Positions 33,344 to 44,873 of a stretch of 64,000 nucleotides of DNA are shown piece by piece (within the stretch, counting starts at the first letter, position 1; every line of letters starts with the position of its first letter). The notes under the pieces were generated by a model. That model was not told where the DNA came from and searched no databases. It worked only from the letters and a program-made list of their open reading frames with translations. The stretch comes from Echria macrotheca (Eukaryota > Ascomycota > Sordariomycetes > Sordariales > Schizotheciaceae), in the NCBI GenBank assembly GCA_030411725.1, contig MU839828.1, positions 3,596,001 to 3,660,000 on the forward strand, written 5' to 3'. A program made the position numbers and the translations under genes.

Positions 33344-36331
33344 CTAGGCGTTGCCGAGCTCCGACTCAGCGTAGTTGCCAGGGCCAAAGACGGTATGCAG
33401 CCGAGACGGGTCAGCCGTCGTGAGAATAGGAAGACCGTTAGGATGTCCGTTGCTCCCACCACTGTTGTCATTCTCCAGATTGACGATGATGCTCATAGCC
33501 TGCTCGAGCGTGTCGATCTCGGCCTTGAGCTCGCGCCGGCGGCGCTCCGTCTCGGGACCCTCAGACATGAGCTGGCGGAACAAATCGGGATCTGGGGTGA
33601 AAAGTGTTGTTAGCATCACACGAACAGCAGAAGAACAGAGAGGAAAAAGGACTCACTGGGGGAACAGTGACCAGAGAGACCGAGCTTCTCGTGCAGGTAG
33701 TTGTCGATGACGGTCGAAACATGCGGGAACAGGCCGGCCATGACGTGCAGCGCGACGTTGTCAATGAACCGATTGGCCGCCGTGAGGTAGTAGCCTCTAA
33801 CGTACGCCGCGACTTCCAGCTCGTGTTCAAACGGGTCAGGCCCCATCTTGGCAGCCTCCTTCTGCTGTTTAAGCGCCTCCTGAGCGCGTTCCTCTTCAGT
33901 GAGCTCGTTAAGGTTTCTTGGCTTTTCCGGGTCCTCGGTCCCGCAGTGCGCAGCCCAGCGCCAGTGGTGGCGGTGCCGGACGAGCATCTTCTTCTCTTGC
34001 GTCTTGTGACGCGAGAGAGATTCCTCATCCTTGGTGAATAGACGGGAAGACTCGAGCCGGTGAATCAGCCGCAGCTGGTCACTGAGGGCCTGGTGGCGCT
34101 CGCTGATGAATTGGGCAAGATGCTTCTTGGATTCACGGTAGACCACCGTGTTCTTCATGTGCTGGAAGCTGTGGTGCATGCAGGACATGATGTGCTTCTC
34201 GAGGAAGCTCAGAGTCTTGTTGACAAAGTGGTCAAGATGTCCCGCCCACATCCGGGCTGCATCGGTGTAGAGAGGCGTGTAGACCTGTGGCGACACCAGT
34301 CCAGGTTGCCCCGGCGTGGCATTCTGATTGATCAGAATGCGAATATCCATGAGTTTTCTCGCAACAGGTCGAGTCGATCTCACGGGGGTCCCATGAAATG
34401 GCGGCGCAGGTGCCGAGAAGACACCCGGGCGGTCAACAGGCTCAACCTTGACATGCCCTCTCTCTTGTCGCTGGCGCTTTGAGGAGGAAGGCGTCTCGGG
34501 AGCCCCGTTGCGCTTCCGCGTCATGGACGGACTGTCGTCATCGATGGTGATAAACACCGGCCTAGCAGGCGTAGACTGCTTGGGTGTCGACGGAACGGAG
34601 TACGACGGTGAGATTTCTTTCACGTTAAATCTCGGCTTCAAATTGAGGACCACATTCTTGAGTTCCTCCAGACACTCTCGGTCCCACCCGCTCAAGAACT
34701 GAATGTCGGTAACACGGTCCTTCACGTCTCTGCTAAACGCAGCGACGCCGCGCATGATGTGCATTTCCGGGTTAGGCGGCGGCTCGGGGTAATCCTGCAA
34801 CTTCATCTCGATCTCAGAGATGCGCGCCTTGACCTTGTCCTTGACCTGCGGAAGCACTTGGGCGAACTGCTCGCCCAGCTTCTCGGACAAAAAAGCCTTG
34901 AGCTTCTCCACGCCGCAGCGGTTATTGAATCCATCAAAAGCCGGAGGCCAGTCTCCGATAGCATCAGCCGTCCGATTGAAGAAGGCCTCCTCCATGGCGT
35001 TCTGGTGGTCCAGATCATCTCCCTGGCGTGACGTGATGAAGTAGCCTAAGCCAGTTCGGTGGGCGTCTCCCTTAAGCATCGCCAGCCAACTGGCCGACGA
35101 ACCAGTGGGAAGCAGGTCCGCCTTAGTCATCACACCGACACAGCGGTCGCCGGCATCTCTCTCGCGGATTAAGCTGAATGCGTACGAGTTATCCGCGTCC
35201 TGATTCATCGGGACGGCCCACAGAATGATGGCGTTGGGGCGCGAAATATACTCGCAGGCGAGGTTACGGACCACCCGCTCGAGGAACGTGTCCTCGTCAC
35301 GTTTGGCGCTCATGAAAACGCCAGGAAGGTCGTAGAAGTTCAGATCGGCAAGATCTGGGCCCTTCACCTCGAGAGCCACGGTATTCGGCGAGAATTGAGC
35401 TTCCGCATTTAGCTCTCTCTCCCTGATATGAGCCAAATGGAGCCTTCTCGTCTCTTCCTCAGCCTCCCCCTTCAGCTTGGGGATAAACTGCTGGTAGGGC
35501 AGGCGCGGGTTCAGGATAGCCACCTGGGCACATCTCAAGACTGTCTCAATCTCCTCGGAGTCGAACCGGTCCCGGACGGTCTTGAACTCGCACCTTTCGA
35601 CCAGGGTGGGATCGAGAGCGACCCACGGAGGAAATTTGTCGCGCGCTGTAACGTCTTGTTTGGTAATAGGGTGATCTCGAGGGACATACTTGAAGTCCTT
35701 CTTCAGGTAAACCCGACAAGACCACTCATCAGCTCGTGAAACGCGGATGTGGATCGGGCACCTCGTGCAAGTCCCGCTACTGCGGGGCAATGTCAGGCCC
35801 GCAATAGCCGACATCAAACTTGATTTCCCCGACGATTGGTCGCCGACCAAGACGAGTTCAGGCAAATCCACAACATGTTGAATACCGCGAGCTTGGAGCT
35901 CGCCAAGAGCATCATTGATAGCCTTGAGAGGTTGTCCAAAGTCCTTCAGGGCCCGATTGGGCCCAATGAAGGAACTGTGGTGCGCTGGCCCAGCGAAGGA
36001 GCCGTGGTGAATGAAAGAGCTGGGCGGGGTGATCGTTTCGTCGACCTTGATAGGAGCGGCCCGAGGCTTGACTTCCATAAGCAACAGTTCACCCTCCTCA
36101 TCACCATCACCGAGGGCAGACTGAGTGATGCGTCGGGTATCCACACTAGCTGAGCGGATATTAGCTATTGTCCGTCTTGCATGGCAGAGTCTTGTACTTA
36201 CGGGCATCCGATCGCGTAATTCTGAGCGCCGCAGCAATTGATGAGTCTCTGATTGTTGACGTGGGCGAGACCATGCCAGCAGGCTGACCAGCCTCGCGCT
36301 TAACGCCAACACTGCGGTTTCTCTGCGACAT
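33344..36331 (-). CDS. Dynamin-superfamily GTPase (fungal Mx/Vps1-like)
   Basis: Three exons, 36202-36331, 33657-36149 and 33344-33591, give 956 residues. Introns are GTAAGT and GTGAGT, both phase 1. The start MSQRNRSVGV has A at -3, and an in-frame ATG at 36376 is possible but has a weaker context. After a disordered N-terminus comes the dynamin GTPase domain: G1 GDQSSGKSS at about 146, G2 region RSSGTCTRCPI, G3 DLPGVF at about 317 and G4 TKAD at about 385. A middle/stalk region follows, interrupted by a disordered basic insert (TRKRNGAPETPSSSKRQRQ). A GED-like C-terminus (AAYVRGYYLTAANRFIDNVA) ends in a coiled-coil with ERRRRELKAEIDTLEQAM. By family it self-assembles and uses GTP to remodel membranes. 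The nuclear-signal-like insert is typical of fungal Mx-annotated proteins. No PH domain is seen. Confidence 0.95.
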
Positions 36332-37565
36332 GTTGTGAAGCGAGCTGCCTAGGCTGGGTATTGTCCTTCTTCGCATTAGCAGCCGTACCGATGGAAAGTC
36401 AGAGGATTGACAGAAACACCAACCTTGATGGACCAGATGCTGCTCGTATGCAGGGACGACCGCACTGCTTGTCGTCGGTTGGCAGTTTAAAGAGACCCGA
36501 ACCAGGAAGTAGTTGGTAGAAAAGACTTGTTAGGATGAAAAGAACGAGAAGGGGTGGGTTCTCTGTGGACACTCTTGCAATCTAAGTTGGGTCATGGAGT
36601 GCTGAGTGTTGTTTAGACACGCTGGGTTTGTGAAGAAGGGCGGAGGAGAGGTGAAAAAGAGAGGATGAGAGAGGAAGACAAGAGATTGCTAACGGCGGGA
36701 GAAGTAGAAAAGGTGAGAGAGTTAGGAAATTCTGGAGGTCTGGAAAACCAATCTTCAGGCATTCACAGGCACCACGGAAGTGACTCTCGCGGATGATCAA
36801 GACAGATAGTGAAACAGTGCAAATCCGGCTGCGGGCATAACAGGCACTATCTTAGCGAGGAGAGTGTGGAGGGAGTGACAGGTGGGAGGTGGCTGGAAAA
36901 GGTGGGGCACTTGGTCGCGGTGGTGAACAGCAAGTCACAGACCGCCGGCAGAATTTGGCGGGGGGGCGTGAATGTCGGTGAAGCAGCGCAGGTGGTTTGC
37001 TGTTTCGATTTCCAGCGCCACTCGAGACCGGCAAGACCTTGCTTGCCGCAAACAATTTTCTGAGTTGGGTCTTGAGAAGCAGTCGCAAGTTGCGACTCGC
37101 AACAGCCAACAGCGGTGAGAATCGGTAACATGAAAGAGTTGCGCAGGCACAGTCCCTGTTTCGATTTTCTGTGTGGAGTTTGCCAAAAGACTGGCCAAAA
37201 AAAGAAAGAAGACCCTATGTGGATGTCTGGAAAGCAGAGAAATGTTGCAGAATTCCAGGCCACAGATCTCCAAAGCTACGCGAACAGCCGGTGGCTATAT
37301 ATTAGGAACCAAGAGTTGACTGCGAAGGCAGGTGGTGGTTGCCGTTGTTGATTCGAGTCCCCTTTTCGAGACGATGTGGGACGACAGTGCACGGGCCACT
37401 GGATTCTGGCCAACCCCCTGGCCGACAGCGTTCACATGGCCACCTCGAGCTTGGGGCATTTTTGAGGGGCAGCCAGACGGGTATTTGGAAAGTGTCAACA
37501 GCAGTTCACCGACACACCGTCTGCTGCCCTGAATCCAAGCGCACTCTCGACAACACACTGCCGCC
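36332..37565. promoter_or_regulatory. Divergent promoter region of dynamin-like and GMPPA-like genes
   Basis: About 1.2 kb between divergent starts. It contains purine-rich tracts (36640-36730) and a TATATATTAGG element near 37296, about 270 bp before the GMPPA start. No coding signal is recognised. Confidence 0.45.
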
Positions 37566-39051
37566 ATGTCCCTCCAGATCCCTCACCGCGAAAAGGCGGG
37601 CGGCGCGACAACAGGCGCCACCAAGGCCGTCATTCTTGTGAGTCGGTGGAGGACCGAGCCGGCTGCTGTCTGGAGTTGTTGACATGAAGCAAAGGTTGGA
37701 GGCTCGTCGCGCGGCACCCGCTTCAGGCCGCTCTCTCTCGATGTTCCCAAGGTACGGATGCCCCAGACACCGTTGCATGCCCCGCGCTAACTTTGGCTCT
37801 GCAGCCCCTCTTCGACGTGGCCGGCCATCCCATCATCTGGCACTGCCTGACCGCCATCGACAAGGTGCCGTCGATCCAAGAGGTATACCTAATCGGCTAC
37901 TACGAGGAGTCTGTCTTCCGCGACTTCATCAAAGACTCATCGGCCGAGTTCCCCAACCTCTCGATCAAGTACCTCCGCGAATACCAAGCCCTAGGCACCG
38001 CCGGCGGCCTGTACCACTTCCGCGATGCTATCCTCAAGGGTCGTCCCGAACACATTTTCGTCCTGAACTCAGACGTCTGCTGCAGCTTCCCCCTTAACGA
38101 GATGCTGAAGCTGGCTCAAGACAAGGATGCCGAGGCGGTCATTCTGGGCACGCGGGTCAGTGAGGATGCGGCGTCTAACTTTGGCTGCATCGTCTCAGAC
38201 GCGCACACCCGGCGCGTGCTGCACTACGTCGAGAAGCCCGAGAGCCACATATCGAACCTGATCAACTGCGGCGTATATCTATTCAGCACGGAAGCTATTT
38301 TTCCCTCGATCCGCAGTGCCATCAAGCGCCGCACCGACCGACCCGCGCGCCTAGTTTCCTACCCTTCGTCCGACAACCTCGAGAGCTCCTTCATGATTGA
38401 TGACGAGGATGAGGGCCGCCAGAATGAGGTGATCCGTCTTGAACAGGACATTCTAAGCGACATGGCGGACAACAAGCAGTTTTTCGTATACGAGACCAAG
38501 GACTTTTGGCGTCAGATCAAGACAGCCGGGTCCGCCATCCCGGCCAATGCCCTGTACCTCCAAAAGGCGCTTCAGAACGGTTCCAAAGAACTGGCTCCCC
38601 GCTCGGAGAACATTATTCCCCCTGTGTTCATCCACCCGACCGCGACGGTGCACCCAACGGCCAAGCTGGGACCGAACGTGTCGATCGGGCCCCGGGTGAC
38701 GGTTGGTGCTGGCGCACGCGTCAAGGAGTCGATTGTCTTGGAGGACGCCGAGATCAAGCATGATGCCTGTGTGCTGTATTCGATTATTGGTTGGAACAGC
38801 CGGGTTGGTGCATGGGCTCGGGTCGAGGGCACAGGGACGCCGTTGACGAGCCACACAACTAGCATCGTTAAGAACGGAGTCAAGGTCCAGGCCATCACGA
38901 TCCTCGGCAAGGAGTGCGGCGTTGGGGATGAGGTGCGGGTGCAGAACTGCATCTGCCTGCCGTTCAAGGAGCTGAAGAGGGTAAGTCGATCCGAGCCAGG
39001 GATGATCACTGCTAATGAGAACAGGATGTTGCCAATGAGGTCATCATGTAG
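37566..39051 (+). CDS. Mannose-1-phosphate guanylyltransferase alpha (GMPPA-type)
   Basis: Four exons, 37566-37637, 37695-37751, 37805-38980 and 39025-39051, give 443 residues. All introns are phase 0, with GTGAGT, GTACGG and GTAAGT donors. The nucleotidyltransferase signature spans the first three exons (KAVIL, VGGSSRGTRFRPLSLDVPK, PLFDVAGHPIIWHCL) and matches the GMPPA subtype rather than the catalytic subunit, whose loop is GGYGTRLRPLT. NSDVCCSFPL and GGLYHFRD follow. The C-terminal half is a left-handed beta-helix (HPTATVHPTAKLGPNVSIGP, VKESIVLEDAEIKHDACVLY). The last exon encodes DVANEVIM, the usual ending of this family. It acts in cytosolic GDP-mannose synthesis for glycosylation and cell wall. 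In animals the alpha subunit regulates the catalytic beta subunit, and I assume the same here. Confidence 0.95.
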
Positions 39052-41188
39052 ATGGCGGTGATATAAGAGGGGAATGGTAGAGTCGGGACAAAATTAGGTG
39101 ATTGAACTACGCCGGGCATTCATATGTTTGGTGGTGAGTGCAGAAATGCAGTTAATAGACCGATAGAGTCGGGTGCAAGTCAGCGATAGTCATTGGTCTC
39201 AGGTAGACAATCTAAAATGAAGGTCCTCAGAATTAAACTTGCTGGTGAGCATCCCTGCCAGCGTGCAAGCTTACCTATCTTACATGTGAATGCAGAGCAA
39301 CAGAACAACGTTCCATGAGCCCGTCCTCCGAAACGTCATCACGGTCCCCAACGCCTAAAGCAATGCCGCTCATGCAGTCTGTTTAACCTCGAAAAACAGA
39401 AATGGGATATGATGCTCCTGGGGCCTGAGAATACCCAAACCCCATCTCAACACGGCAATAGCTGCGCCTCGTCAGCGCGAGATGCGCATACATACAGCTC
39501 GCCGCAAGCTGTAAACCAACGCAACCGTACAATACGGTCCAATGCTCCCGGTGATGCCAGCCGACCGTCGTTGGCGAAGCCAACCTAGATCGCATCGGAA
39601 CGAAACAATGGCAACATAAAGCTAAAACCAGGCGTGGTGGGACTTAGCAGCTTAGCAGTGTCGGTTGACTGAGGTTGACGAAAGAATTATACTTTATTTT
39701 ATTTATTTATTTATTCTTTTTTTTTTTTTTAGCACAAACCCCCCTCCCCTCCCTCCCCCCTTTTTTGGGCGGGGGGTAGGACCCAGATGGACTCAGGTTG
39801 TCGGGTTCGCGTCCCCGGCGGACCGGCGTCGGAGGGGGCCGGGGGGAGGAGGAAGAGCGAGAGCAGGCATGGTGAGCTGTGAGGCACGATATGTCACACG
39901 CACACGTTCCTGTCAGCGCTGAAGCTCATTGTTGATCGTCGTCCAAAGGCGATCGTCATGCGGAACACGAGAAACATGGATGGACCACGGTCTCGTCTCG
40001 TTGACCTGCTTCTCACCTTGAATGTGCTGCTCGAGGCGGATGATGTGCCAGGACTTTATTTTCCCGAAACTGGGACGACTTGAAGATTGTCACCCTTGAC
40101 AACCGGCGTTGGCCGTGGATGTTGAAACAGGTGCTGTCTCCGGTACTTGGGACCGGGATGTCCGCGGCGAAGACGCCGAGACAGGACGGAATCGGGAGGA
40201 GGAAGACCCGGATCTGGGTTACAGACTCGCCGGTCGTCCGCGGTGACGATGCCGGCATGGGACGGAAGGCCGGGGAGGAAGACCGAGATCCGGGGTCTTT
40301 AGATACAGTCCGTCACACCGGACGGCAACATTAAAGGCAAAGAACATCCGATCATATCCGCGTATGACCGGTCAGCCCTGGCGACGGCGAGATGGCGCTA
40401 GCGAGAAAGGCGGGGAGGAGGAGGGGGATGGGAGCAAACTCGGTGAAGTGACTCGACGCCCAGTCACGGGCTTCCTGAAAGCTGATGAGAACCCGTGAAT
40501 GATCCAGTCCGGGGCGGAAATGGAGAACAAGTCGGCTAGCTGATCACCTTCCAACTGGGAAGGATTGCAGCATCCGGCACAGCGATGCCTAGGCATCTAT
40601 TCCAGGTCCGGACTTGAAGAACAGTGCAATCCATTCAGCAAGAAGATCACGCAGAGAGGCAGGGCCATCTTCCAACAGCTGGCCGTCTGGCTCGTGGCGA
40701 GGCTACTGGGTGAAGCGATCAACTCGGGACTTCTCGTGGTGCTTGCAGTGGGGAGAGGGGGGCGAACAAATGACGCTAGTACCTTCACGCGAGTGAAACC
40801 TCAACTTTCCAACTTCGTGACGAGTTCAAGGCTGTGTCTCAAGGAGGGACCCTTTGTCAAAGCAAGCAGCTGAGTTCACATCAGGGAGAGACTATGGGTT
40901 GGCCTTGCTTCTCGGTGCCCAGAATAGAGGTCTGGGAAATACTCAATTCAGGAGAACTAGTCATTGACGAACACGAGTAGGTCCTCTATTGAAGAAAGGG
41001 GTCTTTATCTTCACAGCCTGCATGTTAGACTAAACGATACCCCCAGGGGTGTTGAATGGAAATCTGGTGCTAGACGAGTGCACGGCTTTTCTATGGAGGG
41101 CGCCCCTTGTTCTCCTCAACCTCAACCGCGCCTAACAGAATCAGATAGGTACCTAGGCACCTGTCCCCTGTCAAAAGCAAAGATGTGG
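39052..41188. other. Convergent intergenic region with T-rich and C-rich tracts
   Basis: About 2.1 kb between the stops of the GMPPA-like gene (+) and the amine oxidase gene (-). A TTTA-repeat running into a long T tract lies at about 39690-39733, followed by C-rich then G-rich sequence to about 39780. Open frames here show no protein features. Confidence 0.5.
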
Positions 41189-42662
41189 CTACAAATGCGA
41201 CCGGAGACTGTCTCCCAAAGCCACAACAACCTCATTTGCCCCCCTGATGCCCGAACGGACCGCCCCCTCCATGTATCCCTTCCAGACATCCGACGTCTCG
41301 GCCCCCACAAAGTGAATATTTCCAAACGGCTTCCCCAGCGCCTCCCCGGCCTCGCTGTCCAGCACACCAGGCGGCATCACGGCCATGGTACGCTGGGGCC
41401 ACTCCTTGATAACGCACCCAATAGGGTCGGGGATCGAGGCTTCATCGACCCGGGCGCTGAAGACGCTCCTGACATGTCCCCATACCTCTGAACGGCGTTG
41501 GTCTTCTCCGTTGGTTGACCATCTGCGACCCGTCTCCCCGACCACGAAGCATGTCAGGCTGTAATGGTTGTCTTGCTCGCTGCATGTGTCGCAGGCGACG
41601 GAGACGGGTCCCTGGCCAGGTGCCGAGTCGAAGGAGCCAGAGAGACCGGCCTCGCGCCACCATGGCGTCGCAAATTCCAGGACGACGGTAGCATAATAGC
41701 CGTCCGTTGTGTCGGTTGCGAGAGCGTCCATCGCTCTCGGCAGGGGAGGATGGAAGACGATGGAACCGTACTGTGTGTGCGGGACCGACACGATGACCTT
41801 CTTGCAGCGCAAGGTGACGTTGTCGGCGGTAGTGACATAGCACAGCGGTCCGGACTGGACGATACTGACGACTTCTTTACCGAGCTGGACCGAGCCTCCT
41901 GGGAGCATCGAGCTAAGACAGGAGGCAAAAGCACCGACTCCCTGGCGGATGCGGTAATGTGCCCCGTACCAAGACAGCATGCTCTGGAGACCTCCGGTGC
42001 TCTTGATCATGTCAATCACGAATAGTGCGCTGACATGCACGGCGCTTGTCCCGAAGAGTCGTCCGGCCAGAACATCAGCTTCTTCGCCGGCTACCTGCTT
42101 GTCATCTCCGTTGGCTTCGGCCAGCGCCTTGAGCGTCACCGAGTCTAAAGCCTTTCGGTCGGGGCCTTGCCATGCTTCGGCGAGTCGCTGGAGCATCGCG
42201 TAAAAGCCTCTGACGTCCGGGTGGAGGATATCCTATCAACAGAAATTTCCAGTGTTATTAGCGGATTCGGAGCAACAAATCTTGAACGGGAGTGGTAGAA
42301 AGGCGTCAACTTACGGCGCCAAATCCAAGCGGATATGAAACGACGCTCCCATACTTCTTCTGGTGAAGGAACCTGCCCGAAACATACTGGTTGATCAAGT
42401 CGAATCCAAACGTCTTGGCCAGGCTGAACATCTCACTGTGGGTGGTGTTGTTGAGCCAAGCCGCGCTGACGTCGTGTTTCGCCGTGGAGCCATGCAGGTC
42501 CACGTCGAAGAACCGGAGCCTGCCGCCAACATGCTTGTGCGACTCGAGGACTATGACAGACACACCGGAGCGGTGTAGCTCAAGGGCAGCTCGCAGGCCG
42601 CTCAGGCCGGCGCCGACGACCACCACATCGGCGTCGTTGGATTCGGGGACGGCTCCTGACAT
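41189..42662 (-). CDS. FAD-dependent amine oxidase (monoamine oxidase family)
   Basis: Two exons, 42315-42662 and 41189-42232, give 463 residues. The intron (GTAAGT donor, phase 0) joins YPLGFGA to DILHPDVRGFY. The N-terminal Rossmann FAD motif is clear (VVVVGAGLSGLRAALEL, then LESHKHVGGR), and the C-terminal flavin motif is NIHFVGAETSDVWKGYMEGA. The substrate-side region has the family pattern KKVIVSVPHTQYGSIVFHP. Members oxidatively deaminate amines, giving aldehyde, ammonia and peroxide. I see no Cys in the covalent-FAD position (SGGC motif), so FAD is probably non-covalent. The C-terminus lacks a membrane anchor. It is followed 264 bp upstream on the same strand by an SDR gene, a possible functional pair by position only. 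Confidence 0.9.
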
Positions 42663-42926
42663 CGGGGTTGGCTGGATGGGGATTGATACAATATGAAAAG
42701 CCGCCGAAATTGGAACCGAGGAAGAAGATTGAACAAGATATAAAGGCTAAGGTAGTATGGCTTCCAGACGTTGCTTCTAGAAGGGTGATGAACAAAGGCT
42801 CTTTGCAGTAAAGAACCCATGCTAGGCGTTCCTTTATAGGGGCCAGGCATGCCCATTTCCGTCGTCTAGAATTCTCATCCCATAGTGGGAATTCCCGCAG
42901 AGACAAACAGACAAACACGCCCAAGT

Positions 42927-44131
42927 TCAACTCGACAAAGAAACAGCTGCGGTAGCACCCGCATCCACAGTCAACACCGCCCCTGTGATCCATCGAGCCT
43001 CATCCCCCGCGAGAAACCGGACGGCACTGGCGCAGTCCCAGGCATTGCCCTCGGTTTGCAGGAGACTCCTCTTCCTGCGCGCCTCCCTCATCTCATCCGT
43101 CATCCCCGCAGCATACATCATCGGTGTGTACAGCATGCCTACCAGAAGTCAGTAACTAGGTATCAAACCCCCCAAAACTACACCTGTTTCAACCCATTTT
43201 CCCCCCGTGACAACACAAAGAGAGAGCCCATCATAAGCCTCAAAAACCGGACCAAGACAACATGACCAAAAAAAGGACCCAAAAACTCACCAGGACAAAC
43301 ACAATTCACCCTAACCCCCTCCTTGCCATGATGCGCCGCCATCGCCCTCGTCATATTCACCACAGCCCCCTTACTAGCAGGATACAACAAACTCGGCGAA
43401 CCCCCCCTCAACCCCGCCACCGACCCAATATTGACAATACTCCCCTTTATTTTGTCGCCATCCCCTCCATTCCTAACCATAGCCGGCACGACATGTCTAA
43501 CCATCAACATCATACTCGTCACATTAACCCGCATCCCCCAGTCCCACCCCTCCACATCCTCCAAACTCACCGCCGTCCCGCTGGGTCCCATGATCCCCAC
43601 AACGTTAACCAAAATATCCACCCGCCCGAAGCGGTTGATGGTGTCCCCGACAATGCGGATACAGTCCTCCTCGCGCGTGACGTCGGCTTCGATGGCGAGA
43701 GCGGCCGCCGGCGGTGGTGGTGGCGGGACGGAGGGGTTTGATGAAAGGGTTTGGGAGGAGATCATGGAGACGGTGTGTTGCGCGAGGGAGAGGTTCTTGT
43801 CGACGCATACGACGGAGGCGCCGTCGGACGCGAGGAGGAGTGCGGTTGCGCGGCCGTTGCCTAGGTCTGAGGAGGGCGCGCCGGCGCCGGTTATGATGGC
43901 TACTTTTCCGTGGAGGTCGCGGCGGGGGCGAGGGGGGAGGGTGTACTGGGGTTGTTGATCCTGGCTCTTGGGAAATGGGGTGGTGGTGAAGGATGTTGTC
44001 CTGGGAAGGATGTCCGGGAGGAGGAATGCTGGACGAAGGCTGCAGGTGGCTTGGCTGGGGAGGAGTTTGGAGATGAGTAGTCTTTTTCGTAGAAGCTGGA
44101 AGGGGGAGATTCTGGATGTTGGGAATGCCAT
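42927..44131 (-). CDS. Short-chain dehydrogenase/reductase, probably mitochondrial
   Basis: Two exons, 43291-44131 and 42927-43138, give 350 residues. The 152-bp intron (GTGAGT, phase 1) joins NCVCPG to MLYTPMMYAAG. I start at MAFPTSRISPFQLLRKRLL, which with the next 40 residues looks like a mitochondrial targeting sequence (basic, hydroxylated, no acidic residues). An ATG at 44332 would add a further 67 unconvincing residues. The SDR core follows: IITGAGAPSSDLGNGRA (cofactor loop with a short insert), VVCVDKN (acidic residue after strand 2, favouring NAD), NVVG, Ser in NIGSVAGLRG and YPASKGA with the catalytic Tyr and Lys. A Pro run (SVPPPPPPAAA) interrupts the loop after helix C. It shares orientation with the amine oxidase. 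The substrate is unknown. Confidence 0.9.
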
Positions 44132-44873
44132 CTTGACTGGACTCTTTTTCGGGGCAGGGACGACGAGGGAGTTGGTTGATTGAAGTTGGGTGAAGGGGAA
44201 TGTTGATTGCCATGAGGGATGCTTCCCCGCTTGACCCCTCTCATAAGTAGGTAAGAGCGAGCTAGCCAGCGCGCATGTGAGTGGTGAAGCTGCATTGGAT
44301 CGGATGACATGCTGAGAACAGCTGGCTTGCATCAGCTTCGGATTCCTTGCAAAGAATTAGAAGTTCGTTGTTGACTACCTACCTGTCTTGAGATTGCCGT
44401 TTGCGACGTGCCATGGCAACCAATCCGGATGACCCAGAAAGTATTGCCGCTTCAATACCTAGGTAGCTACTGTCTAGACTTGGTACGTGTATAGAAAAAG
44501 ACTGCAAATCTGCTTTAACCACCCGAGGACCCATATTCTTGGCTGGTTGAAATAGACCGTGGATCTAGGTATTGTATTGTACATGCAAAGACGAAGTGTG
44601 AACTGTAACACCGATCACGATCAACACTTCACTTGGTTTTTGCAGTATTACATGACCCTGGAGTAGGTATCTAGTAAATCACGTTGATAGAACGCAAGAG
44701 CTATGAGATATCTATCCTATGCATCATTTTGAACTGGACGAGCTGCCTCAAACAATAAACCTTAGACCCCTACGGAACCCTCACCGTACGCTGTCAAGGT
44801 TCTCCTCTCTCTTGTCGAAAGAGTCTGGCTCGATATCACCATCCATGTCAAGGGTGTTGTTGCTATCTGGGGG
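44132..44873. other. Intergenic region between two minus-strand genes
   Basis: About 740 bp holding the SDR promoter and the 3' end of the Ser/Thr-rich gene. No separate gene is recognised. Confidence 0.4.

Noticed and set aside
37335..37365. tRNA B-box-like word (gattcgagtcc)
   Set aside because: No matching A-box or cloverleaf could be built around it.
39665..39780. T-tract followed by C/G-rich tract, considered as a retroelement tail
   Set aside because: No adjacent reverse-transcriptase coding sequence or target-site duplication is visible.
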